Part shown: positions 10,559 through 21,884 of the stretch, piece by piece | Position numbering within the stretch: position 1 is the first letter of the stretch | How the letters are laid out: each line of letters starts with the position of its first letter | Assembly (NCBI RefSeq): GCF_016920785.2 | Contig: NW_024609879.1 | Coordinates: 14,509,145 to 14,573,144 of the forward strand | Direction of reading: 5' to 3' | Length of the DNA stretch: 64,000 nt | Origin: Ixodes scapularis | Lineage: Eukaryota; Arthropoda; Arachnida; Ixodida; Ixodidae | Made by a program: the position numbers and the translations under genes | Notes under the pieces: model-generated | Databases searched by the model: none | Seen by the model: only the letters and a program-made list of their open reading frames with translations | Told to the model about the DNA's origin: nothing

Positions 10559-13022
10559 TAGGGATGCCGCGAACTTTTTTCGAATCGAAGTTTCGATGAT
10601 CGATTCAAGCGGTTCGAAAAATTCGAAAGATTTCGATTTTTCGAAATTTCTATATCGTAAAATTTGACGGAGGTCGAATTTTCGAACTTGTTAAGCTAAG
10701 AAGTTCAACGCTTTTCGAACCGTCGAACTTATTACGCTAAAAAATTCAATCTTTTTCGAACTTATTACGCTGCAAGGTTCGATGCCTGTCGAACTTTCGA
10801 ACTTGACTGACCAAAAAATCGATGAATTTCGAACTTTCGACCTTATTTATCAAGAAAATTCGAAAAGTTTCGAACTTTCGATTTCTGAAAAGTCAGAAGT
10901 TCGACGAACTTCGAACTTTTAGGGTAAAAGTTCGACGTTCGTCGAACTTCGAAAGACCGGCGGACGGTTTCATTTGATTTCAAGTAGTGGTGTACATTCG
11001 TAATTTTTTTTTCTCGAACTTTTACACGCGGTGCTGCGTTCCTTACGAAAGGCAATGTCGTTTATTTCAATGTTCTGGCATGTTTAGGTTTAAAGAAATA
11101 AATCCCCGAAGGGGCGAGGAAGGACGACGGGTTTTTGACGATTATCGTTTGTGCCAGATTTGAAGCACGCTGCAGCCGGAGCTATCTATGGTAGATATGT
11201 TTTTTTAGAATGATATTTTTTAGAGATATTTTTTTAAGAATGATCTATGTATAGCCTAGGTAAGTGCCGTCTTAAGATGTGATTATTGTTATTCAACGTG
11301 AGTTTCGAAGAAATGTCCAAACATGTATCTGCATGCAATTATGACCTAAACTTGATATTTATTTTCGTCTAAGTTGTTTGAGGTACCGCATTTAAATTAA
11401 CACCACAGACAGTACATATCATTGCCACCTGCAGAATACAAAATAATATATTCATTGTTTTTTCACGTTAAGAAATAAATTAACTCATGGGAGAAGATTT
11501 CTAATAGTGTTCAAGTTCAGCACGTCACTAAAAGAAAACTTTTTTTTTTTCGCTTCACGTTCCTGGGACGTGTTTCTTTTAGCCTGTACACATTTTGGTA
11601 AAAGAAACTTGTTTCGAAGTTCTGAACCTCTGAATATGCAAGAATAGAACACTTCCGACAAATTCTTGATAGTTTTTTTATTTTCTTCTTTTTTTTTCCT
11701 GCTTTTTATCCCGCATTTATTCTTTTTTTTTTTTTTTTTGTTACTATCGGCACAGGTGTTTAGGTCGAAAAGACAGCTTTGAACTTCCGAACCACTAAGC
11801 ATGTGACGAGCAGTGCCTTCTGACAACGAGTTTCTAACAATGAACATATACGCAACCTTTTATGCGGTGAAGAGCGACAGTAGCTATACATATGCATAAA
11901 TAATTTCAGATTAAAATAAGCTCGACCACGCCCTCTTTCCCCGTATTGTTTTCTTTAACAGTCCGAAATACCTGCAAGGGGAAGAAGGAGGCTGAAGCAC
12001 CCCCCCCCCCCCCCCTCCCCCCCCCCTCCCCCTTCGCTACCCTCTTTCCCCCGTTTTTCCTCTTTCGACGCCACTTGTATGGTAGAACGCTCCTCGACCT
12101 CGAGTTGTGTCGGCTTTTGTGCTTTTTGCGAGGCGATTCCTCCGTCCCAGAAAATAAACCTCCAGGACAATTATAAACTTCACCGGATCGGATTACTACC
12201 AGCATGCAAGGGGTGGCGAGCTAGTTTGCCAGGTCGCTTCAAGGTTTTTCTGAGCCTCAACCTCCTGCTCGCCCCTGGCCGTTTCGAACTGGATGAGTCT
12301 CGTAAAACAGTGTGTTCGTATGATCACTACTGCGTGATCCAGGTTAAAGACCCCCCCCCCCCCGGGGGCTGGCGGTCACAATCCTGCACTGGCAAATATT
12401 CCAGCACGTCCGGGACACTCGTCGTCTCATTTAATTGCCTGACCAACTTTGCAGAATGTAGATATCACACCCTAACTTTACTAAACTTGATTTTGTGAAA
12501 ACCAGTGAGTCGTGAAAACGTTATTTGAAACTGAAACTGTGGAAAAACTTGAAAATCGGACTTCGAACTTTGAAAACTTGGATTAGAGAGAAATTCAAAA
12601 TCTTCAAAGTTTTTTTTTTTTTTTTTTTGAATTTAACGTTAAAAGAGAATCGAAACCTTCGAACTTTTCGAACTTTATGCAAAAAGAAATTCGAAATCTT
12701 CGATTTGTTCGAACTTCATGTCTATAAAAATTCGAAGCGTTCGAAGTTTTCTAATCTTTTTTACAAAGAATTTCGAAATCTTCGAATTTATCGAACCAGA
12801 AGTAAAAACATATTCGAAATATTCGAATTCGAAATTTTAGAAACCGTGAAAGCTTCGAAATTTTCGAATTCGAAACACCGCTGTGGTCAAAAGTTGCGAA
12901 TTTTTCGAATCGAACCTCGGTCGGTACGAAAATATCGAAATTTTTCGAAATCGAACCTCGGTTCGCTTCGCAAATATCGAAACCTTTCGAAATCGAAGCT
13001 AGGGTGGTTCGCGACATCCCTA
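10559..13022. mobile_element. hAT-like non-autonomous element, 2,464 bp, TTCGAA-rich arms
   Basis: The left terminus reads TAGGGATGCCGCGAAC and the right terminus is its inverse with one difference (GTTCGCGACATCCCTA). The flanks are GTAGGAGC (10551-10558) and GTAGGAGA (13023-13030), an 8-bp duplication matching 7 of 8, the size hAT transposases make. The subterminal 10578-10970 and 12530-13010 are dense in TTCGAA/CGAA motifs and can pair with each other. The centre holds A/T and C runs (12001-12032) and no transposase. It would have to be moved in trans. It interrupts a minus-strand gag-like gene. Confidence 0.75.
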
Positions 13023-13030
13023 GTAGGAGA
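13023..13030. repeat. Target-site duplication, right (GTAGGAGA)
   Basis: Right-hand partner of the duplication at 10551-10558. The disrupted gene resumes immediately after it. Confidence 0.65.
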
Positions 13031-13790
13031 TGCAGGCAGGGCTGCGGCGGAAGTGGCTGCGGCTGACGGGGCAGCGGCAGGAACTGCAGGCAGGGCTGCA
13101 GCAGAAGGGGCTTCGGCTGACGGGGCAGCGGCAGGAACTGGAGACGGGGCTGCAGGCAGGGCTGCAGCAAGAAGAACTGCAGGCGGGGCTGCAGCAGGAA
13201 CTGGAGGCTCCGGGGGCAAGTTACCTCCCCGGGGCCGGGACTGTGGCGCTCGGGGCGCCAAAGGGTGACGCATCTTTCGACGCCTCCGGTGGCCGGACTC
13301 GAACACGGTGGGAGGGTTGCTACGTCCCCCACGGTCGAGTCGTAGCCACGGGGGTCGACTCTCGCAGACGCGGTGTATAGATGTCCTTGCTTCTGGCAGG
13401 AGAAGCAGCGACGGTGGGCAGCCGGACAAAACTTCCTCGGGTGGCAGGGGCCACCACAGAAACGGCACCGCTCCGGAAAATCATCGGGCGGGGCGACGGT
13501 GTAGATTGTTGCTGGGAGCTCGTAGTCCGGGAAGGTGACGCCTTGAATGGGGGTCCTTGTCGGACCAGGCCTCGCTTGCCGATGCTGGTAGGAGTCGTGG
13601 ACGGAGGAACGCCGTCCAACAGGCCAGCTGGTGCTGATAACGGTTGCTTCTTGGGCGACTCCGGCAGACGTTGGCGAAGTGGCCCGCACGACCACACGAG
13701 AAGCACGTAGCCCCGGATGCCGGACAATCTTGCCGCGCGTGGCTCTTGCGGCCACAGAAGAAACAAAAATCGCACGACGAGCGCGTGCGA
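13031..13790 (-). pseudogene. Retroelement gag-like protein with CCHC knuckles, interrupted
   Basis: Reading on the minus strand from about 13790, the first two knuckles are CFFCGRKSHARQDC and CFSCGRAGHFANVC. After a linker a second pair appears in another frame near 13470-13380 (CRFCGGPCHPRKFC, CFSCQKQGH). An alanine/proline-rich repeat region follows down to the insertion at 13030. The knuckle arrangement is that of an LTR-retroelement nucleocapsid or LINE ORF1, which bind element RNA. At least one frameshift separates the knuckle pairs. No pol genes adjoin it. The remainder is at 10325-10550 across the inserted element. Confidence 0.6.
13036..13200. repeat. 54-bp coding minisatellite, about 2-3 units
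   Basis: Units begin at 13036 and 13090 and share GCAGGGCTGC...GGCTGACGGGGCAGCGG. A shorter degenerate unit follows to about 13200. On the minus strand it encodes an Ala/Pro/Ser-rich repeat in the gag-like protein. Confidence 0.75.
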
Positions 13791-15982
13791 GCTCCTCGAT
13801 GGGGGTAAAACCGTAAAACTAGAGCTTCGGAGCAGAGTACCGCAATCTAGAACGCCGTCTCTCGGCGACTAGCGGCGAACACCCGGGGGTTCCAACTCCG
13901 GCCACAAATGCATGGGGAACGGGAGTAAATCGCTGCTCCCTGATTATTTTGGCGATCTATGGAACGACAATAGTTTTTAAAATAATAAGGTAATAGTTTA
14001 CAATAATTTGCGCTAAGTTGTGCGCCATGAAATAGACGCTTTACATGCGCGCCAAATTACAGCCGCCATTGCTCACCTTCTCTTTTCTTACCGAGATGCC
14101 GAGCAACTGAAACGGTAGTTGCCGATCCTCTACAAAGGCCGATGCTTTAGAAATTGCTTTGTGGTCTGACAACACTGAGAACGTCGCCATTTTAATGTTG
14201 GCAAGCGTCGTCGGTACCGAAGCACGGTGCAGGCATCGGAGACAGCCGTACGGGCAATGTGCGATGGCGCAGGAACTGTTTTCCGCCTTCTGACCATATT
14301 ATGTGGACGAACAGTTTAAACAACCTACTGCAACTGTCTGATAAAACTCTGGGAGGCCTGTGCACGCTGGGGAAAACCTCGTCAAAGCAGCGGACCAAGT
14401 CCTACGCCTTCGCTGTGGAAGCTTGTTGTCGCCAGCGTGTGCACAGGCCTCCGAAAGTACTAGGCCGTCATGCCTTTCATCTTTGAGAACACTTTTAATT
14501 TTTTTTCGATGCGAATACGCTTGAAGCCGTACTTTTTAGCGGTATACTGTCCGCAACGTAAGTTTTTGCCGCCGTCGACATCGAAGTTTTAGCCATTGCG
14601 ATGAAACTAACCATACCACTGTTAACCAAACGCATCTTCATTTCTGGTTGATGGTGTAGAATATTAAAACTGCCATATTTTTGCCTCGCTTAACAGCCTT
14701 GGTCTTGTCTGCATGCATTGAGCTGCGAGCGCATCAAGAACAAAGCAGGCCGACTAGGGTGCCTTCATAGGCCGACACTACGACGCACATAGAAGAAAAA
14801 AGGTGATAAACAAATTCGGTACAACTTCGTGAAAATATTAAGGCCCAGTTCAGTAGTTGTAAATGGCTTCACACCGCGCGATAACGTCCGCATGTTTCTT
14901 CGCGTTGTCACCGATTGTTTTTGTCAAAAGCTGCCTCTCAAGTAACAAATAAAAATAAGGAAAAAAAGGTGAACCCTGTTCATGTTTGCGTTCACTTCAC
15001 GCACAAATCAAAGGTTTATCGCTGCATCCACAGCGGAACGCAGCAACGCGTTGGCATTGCATCTCTCGCGCAAAGCGCGGTCGCTTTTTTTACATGGGGT
15101 CTTTGCCGGTCGGGTCACTGGTTTCGTTTTCTCGCCACTAACAAGATGGCGGACGTAGTTCTCGGCGCGCTATTAGATGGCGCTCTAAATTTCGCATATG
15201 GCCTATTGAATATAGTGTGGCAATAACCTGACCTGCTATGGTAATCATGAAGTGCAATAAACGAAATAAGAGGAAACAAAAACTGAAGGTCAGTTATGGC
15301 GGCGCCCATGCACAGCTGCTGCAAAGCGTCTATAACTTTTAATTTTTTTTAATTGCCTAAGCAGCATCATGCAGCAGACGACGCGGCGACGTCACACCGT
15401 TCACGTGACCCGCTCCGGCCAATCCATAAAGTCCATCTCCGCTGCGTAAAACAATCGTCTGCTTCAAACGCCATTGCTTTGAAAATTGCCTTCGCAAAAT
15501 TTTCACACGCATCCAATATTATTAAAACTTTGATAAAGTGTTTATTGTTTTACCAACTTCACGACAGACTAGTTTCGAAAAGTGTGAACTTGGCGTTTAT
15601 TTTTTAATCAGCCGTTTTGAGTCAATCTCCATGTATTCTCCCATAGGCTATGATTCTCCCATAGGGCGGGCCGCCTCCTGGAACCCTGAGTACCACGTGA
15701 CTCGCGCCGAGCTGCTCTGTCGGCCATGTTGTCGGCGAAACACGCGGATCAAAGGATTGCGTTACTCTGCTCCGTAGGAGCTATATTCGCGTCTCCAGCT
15801 CGACGCTCGCCCTCCCGCTGCGGAAACGGGAAGCACTCTAGTGAGGGTCCCCCGATTCTCCTCCTCAGCGGGCATGGCGGAACTGCTCGCGATCATGGCT
15901 CGCGATATGTCGTTTCCGAATGCAAACAACACTCTTCACTGTCCCAAAGTATAGTGCTGCAGCCGGTATGGGATTGTACCTC
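13791..15982. other. No gene recognised
   Basis: I find no homologous protein. AAGATGGCGGAC near 15143-15154 resembles a YY1/Pho promoter element, and the plus frame that follows it (MADVVLGALLDG...) is only 26 codons from that Met, too little to call. TTCTCCCATAGG is repeated near 15637 and 15653. Confidence 0.35.
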
Positions 15983-16198
15983 ACTGGAGAGTTTCAGTAT
16001 AGCGCATAGAAGCAAACGCAAGCGGTGTGCGTTTGCGTTCGAGTTGCGTGCCCCACGTTTTGCGTGCGCCTCATCGCCATGCGCCATCCAAGACCGCAAT
16101 TTCGGGCTCCGCGCACGCGCAGTGTGGAACACGCAAAGCTAACGCAAACACACAGGGCTTGAGTTCGCTCGTATACGCAATACTAAAACTCACTACTG
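15983..16198. mobile_element. Fold-back MITE, about 215 bp
   Basis: The left arm (CACTGGAGAGTTTCAGTAT, then TGTGCGTTTGCGTT near 16026-16039) is matched, imperfectly, by an inverted right arm ending near 16198 (TACTAAAACTCACTACTG). Arms are about 70 bp each around a GC-rich centre. No target duplication was secure. No coding capacity. Confidence 0.6.
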
Positions 16199-18048
16199 TT
16201 TCACCGGCTTCCAACGCCAACGAAGCGTGCTGCAGTGAGCAGACGTGCAAGCAGGTATAGCGTTCCTTCGAACTGGAAAGGCTGAGATTGGCAAAACGAC
16301 GGCGAGCAAATACAAGAGTAAATAAATGTTATGAAAAAACTAGTAATTAAAAAAAAAAAAACTTTTTCTTTTTTACTTTTGGGCATTTGGTTTGGAGGTA
16401 TATTGGCGGCGACTTTGGACGTTTCGCCGATTGTCAAAAGTCACGACTTTGATAGCACAATATACTTTACCCAAAATTAATGTAATTTTACATGGATTTC
16501 CCACATTAGCTAGAATGTTTTAATTCATTTTAGACTATTTTTGTTTTATTGGTAATTAAAATGCAACAATTGGAACCAGTGATGATAATGAGCACAGTTT
16601 TCATTGTCATATTTCTTCGCGCGTTTAAAATTAGATCATAAGCAACAAATTATATTAGAGCTTGAAGAATTACTTGCTCAAATATGTCAATTTAATATTA
16701 TTAATACAAACCGCGACAATGTATGCCTCTAATTAACGCCAAGATCACGAGAATACTCTATTTAACCATGATAGTCTTTCCAGAAAGGTATAATTCTGTT
16801 TTCTTTTTAGCATATGAAAAACTCTGACGTAGTTATCAAGATAGACAAACAGTCAAACACTGGATGTAATATGAAGTCCTACGAGTCCCGCGGTGCTTAT
16901 AAAAACACACACACACACACTTCAGCTGTCTGACTCGGATTCCGTCTTTGGGTTGTTGCAGTGAGAGCATTGTTTATTAGTTTATGCGTTTGGTGGACAC
17001 ATTGTAAAAATTAAAATTATTCGAGTTCATGTGCTGGGATAATTGTCATTATTTTCCATGACAATAGTCTGAGCGAGAAAAAGGCAGCGAGAACGCACAG
17101 ATATCAGCACTGATTTTTTCAACAACTACTAATATCAGCCTGAATCGAACAGTATGTCACAAATTAAAGTTTCCGCGAACAACTTTTCTAAGTAAATAAT
17201 TACGATGTGAGACACATCTTGAGTCATGAAAGAATCCGAAATTACGACCTATATTGAGAAATTAAATCCAAAATAGAGGTAAGTTTCGGTTTCGCTCCAG
17301 AATTAAAACGCGCATCCTTCCGTAAATAATACGCTAAACACCGTTCTTGTTTTCAGGTTAAAGAGGTGACTTGCGCTCATAAAACATTAGCTTCCTCGTA
17401 TTACCAGAAATAATTTATGTCGCTCAGTGAAGCCAGCACACTAGACAGGCTCAACAGCGGCACGCATCTCTGACCCTCACTAAACCCGCCATCTTGGAAA
17501 ATCAGTGGCGCCACCTATAGTTAGTTGGAGTCGCGAATAGTGCTCTAGGTAAAACGTGCGGCGCGAAGGGCGCGAACGCCGGCGGATGAATGGGGGAGAT
17601 CTAGTGTTGCCAACCCCTGATGTCGATTTATCCCTAGGTTGATGCCGAAAAAATCCCCAGATTGGACGATATATCTTGTCTTTTATTGTTTATAGGCGAT
17701 GAAAAGACCGTCGTAAAGTCACACAACACAGCTTTCTTTTTTTTTTTTTTTACATATTCTTGTTTAACGTTGCAACAAGCCATTTAACCATCATGATGGA
17801 ACTTCTTTACAGTTCTGCAAAAATAAAAAAAAACCATAGATGATAGAACACAAATAATATTCATTGCTTATCTCTCTACATTGCAAAGATTTCTTGACGG
17901 GGCAAGGGTATCATCAATATCACTATGATGTCAGAACACACATTCAACACGGGCAAGATTAAAGAAAAAAGGACAAGCATGCACGTACGCTTTGTGGGAG
18001 ACACTATTTCCGTAGAAAAACACTAAAGAATATCTTATCTACTGTTTT
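16199..18048. other. AT-rich interval without a recognised gene
   Basis: It holds a short CA microsatellite near 16906-16920 and an A/T-rich body. TAGTGTTGCCAACC at 17602-17615 resembles a hAT-type terminus and could be the 3' end of the hAT element whose transposase starts at 18049. I could not find its inverted partner beyond 20067. Confidence 0.4.
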
Positions 18049-20067
18049 TCAAGGCATGCGGTCCATGCGACATGCTGCTTCTACCCGTCGGTGTACATTT
18101 TTTTTTTTTTTCATTCTCTTCAAATGTGCGGGTGTGATTGCAAGCTTCGAACATGCGCTAGCCGCCAAAGCTCTCTTCGCGTGGAGCAAACCGCACAGAG
18201 CGTCCGTTGAGAGCCTGTTCCTCTGCTTCGTCTTCAGCAGATTCACCTGTGAAAACACACGCTCGACGGCAGCGCTGGAGTGTGGTAGGCACAAGAGTTT
18301 TTTCATGAAACTGGAGAGTACTGGGGAACTCTGGTGTATCGTCGCCCTTCCTCCTTTGAGACACACTGTTCCAGAACTGGCTGGCACCCAAGTTCATATG
18401 TTGGTTCATGTCCGTGTTTCGGAGTAGCCTCCATTCTCTGTCCAAGTCGTTGATTTCGCTTGCTGGTACAAGCAGTGGGAGAGACACCGCTAGTGGCGCG
18501 ATGGATGAAGCTTCCTTGTCGGCAACAACTTTGGGGTCCAAGACTCGTAGATTCTTCATCAGGTCACTCTTCAGGGAGAACCTCTGATGGATCTGATGTG
18601 CTGCTTCAATAAAAAAATTCTAGACACCTCAGCCTAAAATAGTGGATCTGACTTTTATCCAAGCCGTGAAGGTTACTTGCCAGCGCTGCTGTCGGTTTGG
18701 CTCCGATGTACATGAAGTCCAAAGGCAGAAACTTGGTGGGGTCTTTGAACTGGACGTCGGGCAACGGGGTGGCCTCCAGGTATTCTGGCTTCATGTAAAA
18801 CTCCAAGATGGTTTTTAGCACTCCTGAAACCTTCTCGTGGAGCAGGTGCATTCTCGTCTCTTCAGACTGCATCTCTTTGTTCAGGTTCGTGAAGAGAGGC
18901 AGCACGTATTCCAAAAACTCAAGGTACAACTTCGTTGAAGCATCTTGCAGTTTGTCGAGGATTGTCTCCGCATCGAGCAGGCGATCCTCCGTGGCCGCTT
19001 TCTTGAAAAATAAAATGAGCGCTGGTATCTGCTCGAGGAGGCGTGTCACCACGACTTGCAGGGACAGCCACCGCGTCTGACTCGGGTTTAGCAGCTTGTG
19101 CGGTTTTACGTCTGCAAGCGCCTGGAACTCCTTGTACCCGGAGGTCTGCTTTGGAGACAAAAAGTAGTTGTAGACGTCGCGGGCCAGGTCCTCAACTCCC
19201 CTCGGGAGGGTCTTGCACGCGTATGATGCACAGAGGTGGAACGAGGGGGCAGACGCATTTCATAATGAAAATGCCCGGAATGTCCGCCTTCAAGAGAGCC
19301 GCAACTGAATGAGGGGCCCCCATCATCACGTTCGCGCCGTCTGCCGCGAAGCCGATCATGTTGTTTTTGTACGGGATATCGGCAGCGCTGAACACCGTTT
19401 TTAGATGCTCGTACAGGGCACTGGCAGACGCGTCGCCGACTGGAACTAAGGCCAGAAACACGTCTATAACGTTACCGTCCTGGTTCACCACTCTGGCCAC
19501 AAGTGACAGATGCTTAATTGTGCCCCGGTCCGTGGACTCGTCCAAGAGAAGCGAGAATGTTTCTTGTCGAAGTAGCTCGCAGAGCTCCCGGCTCTGCTCA
19601 CCGAGAACGTTCTTGACGATGGCTGCACACTTTGTTCTCCCGCATGTGATGCTCTTTGCGATCTGAGAGTCATGACACGTTGCCTTTACTGCGTCCACTA
19701 AATGTCCCATGATATTAAACGGCAGGTTATGCTTGGCGACAAATGCTGTTAGCCTGATTTCTCCCTCTTTGGCAGACTTCTCGAGTTGAGTCTGGCCGCT
19801 CACAAATGGCATCGACGTGAGAGTGCGCGTGCTTTTAACGCTTGAAGCGTTTTTCTTGTGCTTGGCCGTTTGAAGGTGGCGGTCCATCTCCGACTTTCCT
19901 CCCTTGCAGTCGGCGTCGCCGGCCTTGCAAAAGAAGTGGTGCCCCCCTTTCTTGCTTGCAGCGAGCCATCCTTTATACTTGGGGTCTGCCTCCCATTTCG
20001 TTAAGTATTTCTGGTCATATATTTTAGCTCTTTTCTTAGTTGGCTCGTCAGCCTCGCCGCCTTCCAT
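18049..20067 (-). pseudogene. hAT-superfamily transposase, three frameshifts
   Basis: The start is the ATG at 20067 (MEGGEADEPTKKRAKIYDQK). A C2H2-like finger (FFCKAGDADC...MDRHLQTAKHKK) follows near residues 46-75. Catalytic-core motifs are FSLLLDESTDRGT and FAADGANVMMG. The C terminus carries the hAT dimerisation signature LPHSSAAVERVFSQ near 18270-18230. The frame shifts at a C-rich stretch about 19240, at an A/T run at 18608-18614, and between about 18300 and 18345. All three pieces are homologous and in order, so this is one decayed gene. Intact hAT transposases cut and paste DNA with 8-bp duplications. It cannot serve the hAT-like element at 10559-13022 in its present state. Confidence 0.8.
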
Positions 20068-21567
20068 TGGAGAGTTGTCACTTACTTCCCTGGGGTGGAC
20101 CACGTAAAAGCTGAGATGCCGGGACAGGGACAGCACGAAGCATGCGGCGATCAGCGCGAACCAAAATACGGTGAACAGTGGTAGAGAATCGTGTGGACAC
20201 CAGATCCGTTTATTAAAAACAACCCACGCGCACTGACGTAAAGACGGGTCACATCGACGGGAAGCTTAAAGGGGTAGTGAAACAAAATTTTAGCGGCGAT
20301 TTTGTTGCATAAATATGGGCTAGGAACAGGCACCACCTCGGAAATATAAATATTGCGCTGTAAAACACAGGAGAACTAATTTTAAACATAATTAAACGAT
20401 TTCAAATTCTCATCTGGTGAATGGGGGGAAGTTTTCGTGACATCACTTGTGCCAAAATAGCAGCGCCGTTTTGCGGCAATACGGCGTGCCGTCAGAATTC
20501 GCCTAGGCCTGAACGTGTTCGCAAAGCCTTGGTGGAGAAAGCCAAAGCGTAGTTGGCCACAGTGAGCTCGTTGTCGTTGCAGCTCTTTGCACAACACGGC
20601 CCGAGCATGCTTCTGGCACGGCCGGTATTAGTTGCTGCGAGTCGCGAGCTGCAAGCCGACGTTAAAAAGGATATGTTTGAACCACGAGGGTGTCAGCAAG
20701 AGTCACGCAAATGCCAAATACCTGTTCACACTCGGAGCGGACACGCGCGTTTGATCGAAGTGCTGGATTCGCTCTGTTAGACCGCGTTTCGGTAAGCGCT
20801 TCTGGACCGATCTTTTACGATTGCAACTCGATACTGACATGACACTCGGCAAAGAAAGGTTAGACCGACATCGATCGCGTAGCTCGCACGAACTGCTATA
20901 GCTCGACACTGACGTAGCGTCGAGTCAGAATAAAAATGGCATACTAATAACAGAGTGTACATACCGAGTTGCCAAGGTAATCCGTATGGCGTTTATTTGA
21001 GCTCTATATCACACAAAACAAGGAGATAGAATCAATGAGAGTCCCTTTTCGACGACAGCGTTCGTCACCGCTGTCTCGGAAAACAAGGAGATCGAGATGA
21101 CAAGGGGAAAATATTGACCTCTGAAATTTAGTTCAGGGATCAAACTACTCATCCGGTAAGGGTCCACAAGGGTCACGCGGGCATATTCCATTCAGCAGGC
21201 CAGCCGGTCATGGACAGACGGTCTTGGCCAAGGACCGCCGGAGCAACGGTGCGCCAAGTCGATGTTGCTGCTAGGCCTACTATATTCTGCCGAGCTCGCT
21301 CGGTCGGCAGAATCGTGGCTGTTGTAGCTCTTCTCGTGTGTTTGTGGATCCTGCGTTCTTGATCGTAGTCTGTTTTAAGTACTCCTTCCTTTTTTCTTGC
21401 TGGTTGAAGTCACGACGCACGAGAAGAGCACGAAGAAAAATGAATGTCCGTTGGTGGCCGATACCAAGTAACTGAGCGACGCTGTCGGCCTTGTTGATTT
21501 GATCGTAAAAAGTGCGTAAGACAGCTTCGGAGCTGTCGTAGGATTCTGTCGTAACCTGCGCAAAGGT

Positions 21568-21773
21568 TGTCACGATCTTTCTCGAACGTGGACGAAGGGG
21601 GCCGAAGCAACCGCCGAGGAGAGACGACACGCAGCCTGGTTGTGAGGGTGGACGATGTCTGGCCGGAGCACGTGTGCTCAACGGTGTTTATTAGCGCGGT
21701 GAACAATGTTGCCCGCCGAGCCAGGCGGCCGCAGACGGGCGGACTGGAGGGGGGCGCCACTAAACTTGTTACA
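21568..21773 (-). repeat. Gypsy 3' LTR (206 bp)
   Basis: Runs TGTCACGATC...CTTGTTACA on the plus strand. Next to it on the inner side (21774 onward) is CTCCTCCCCCC, which on the minus strand is a GGGGGGAGGAG polypurine tract. Confidence 0.88.
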
Positions 21774-21884
21774 CTCCTCCCCCCAGTTTGTTTTTCCTAA
21801 AAACAAAATAAATGAATAAACACACACGGCCGACACCATCTCGGTGTCTGGTCATGCAAAGTCCCGGCCTGTCGACGATGAAGG

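Noticed and set aside
10570..12990. Repeated TTCGAA motifs as a CRISPR array
   Set aside because: Motif spacing is irregular, there are no constant-length spacers, and the element edges and duplication fit a transposon in a eukaryotic genome.
12525..13268. 247-codon plus-strand frame rich in Phe, Lys, Arg and Ser
   Set aside because: It arises from the TTCGAA array and the alanine minisatellite read across the element edge; it spans the insertion boundary at 13022.
14915..15226. 103-codon plus-strand frame next to a YY1-like motif
   Set aside because: No homology or splice context; similar ATGGCGGAC sequences occur in repeats elsewhere in the window.
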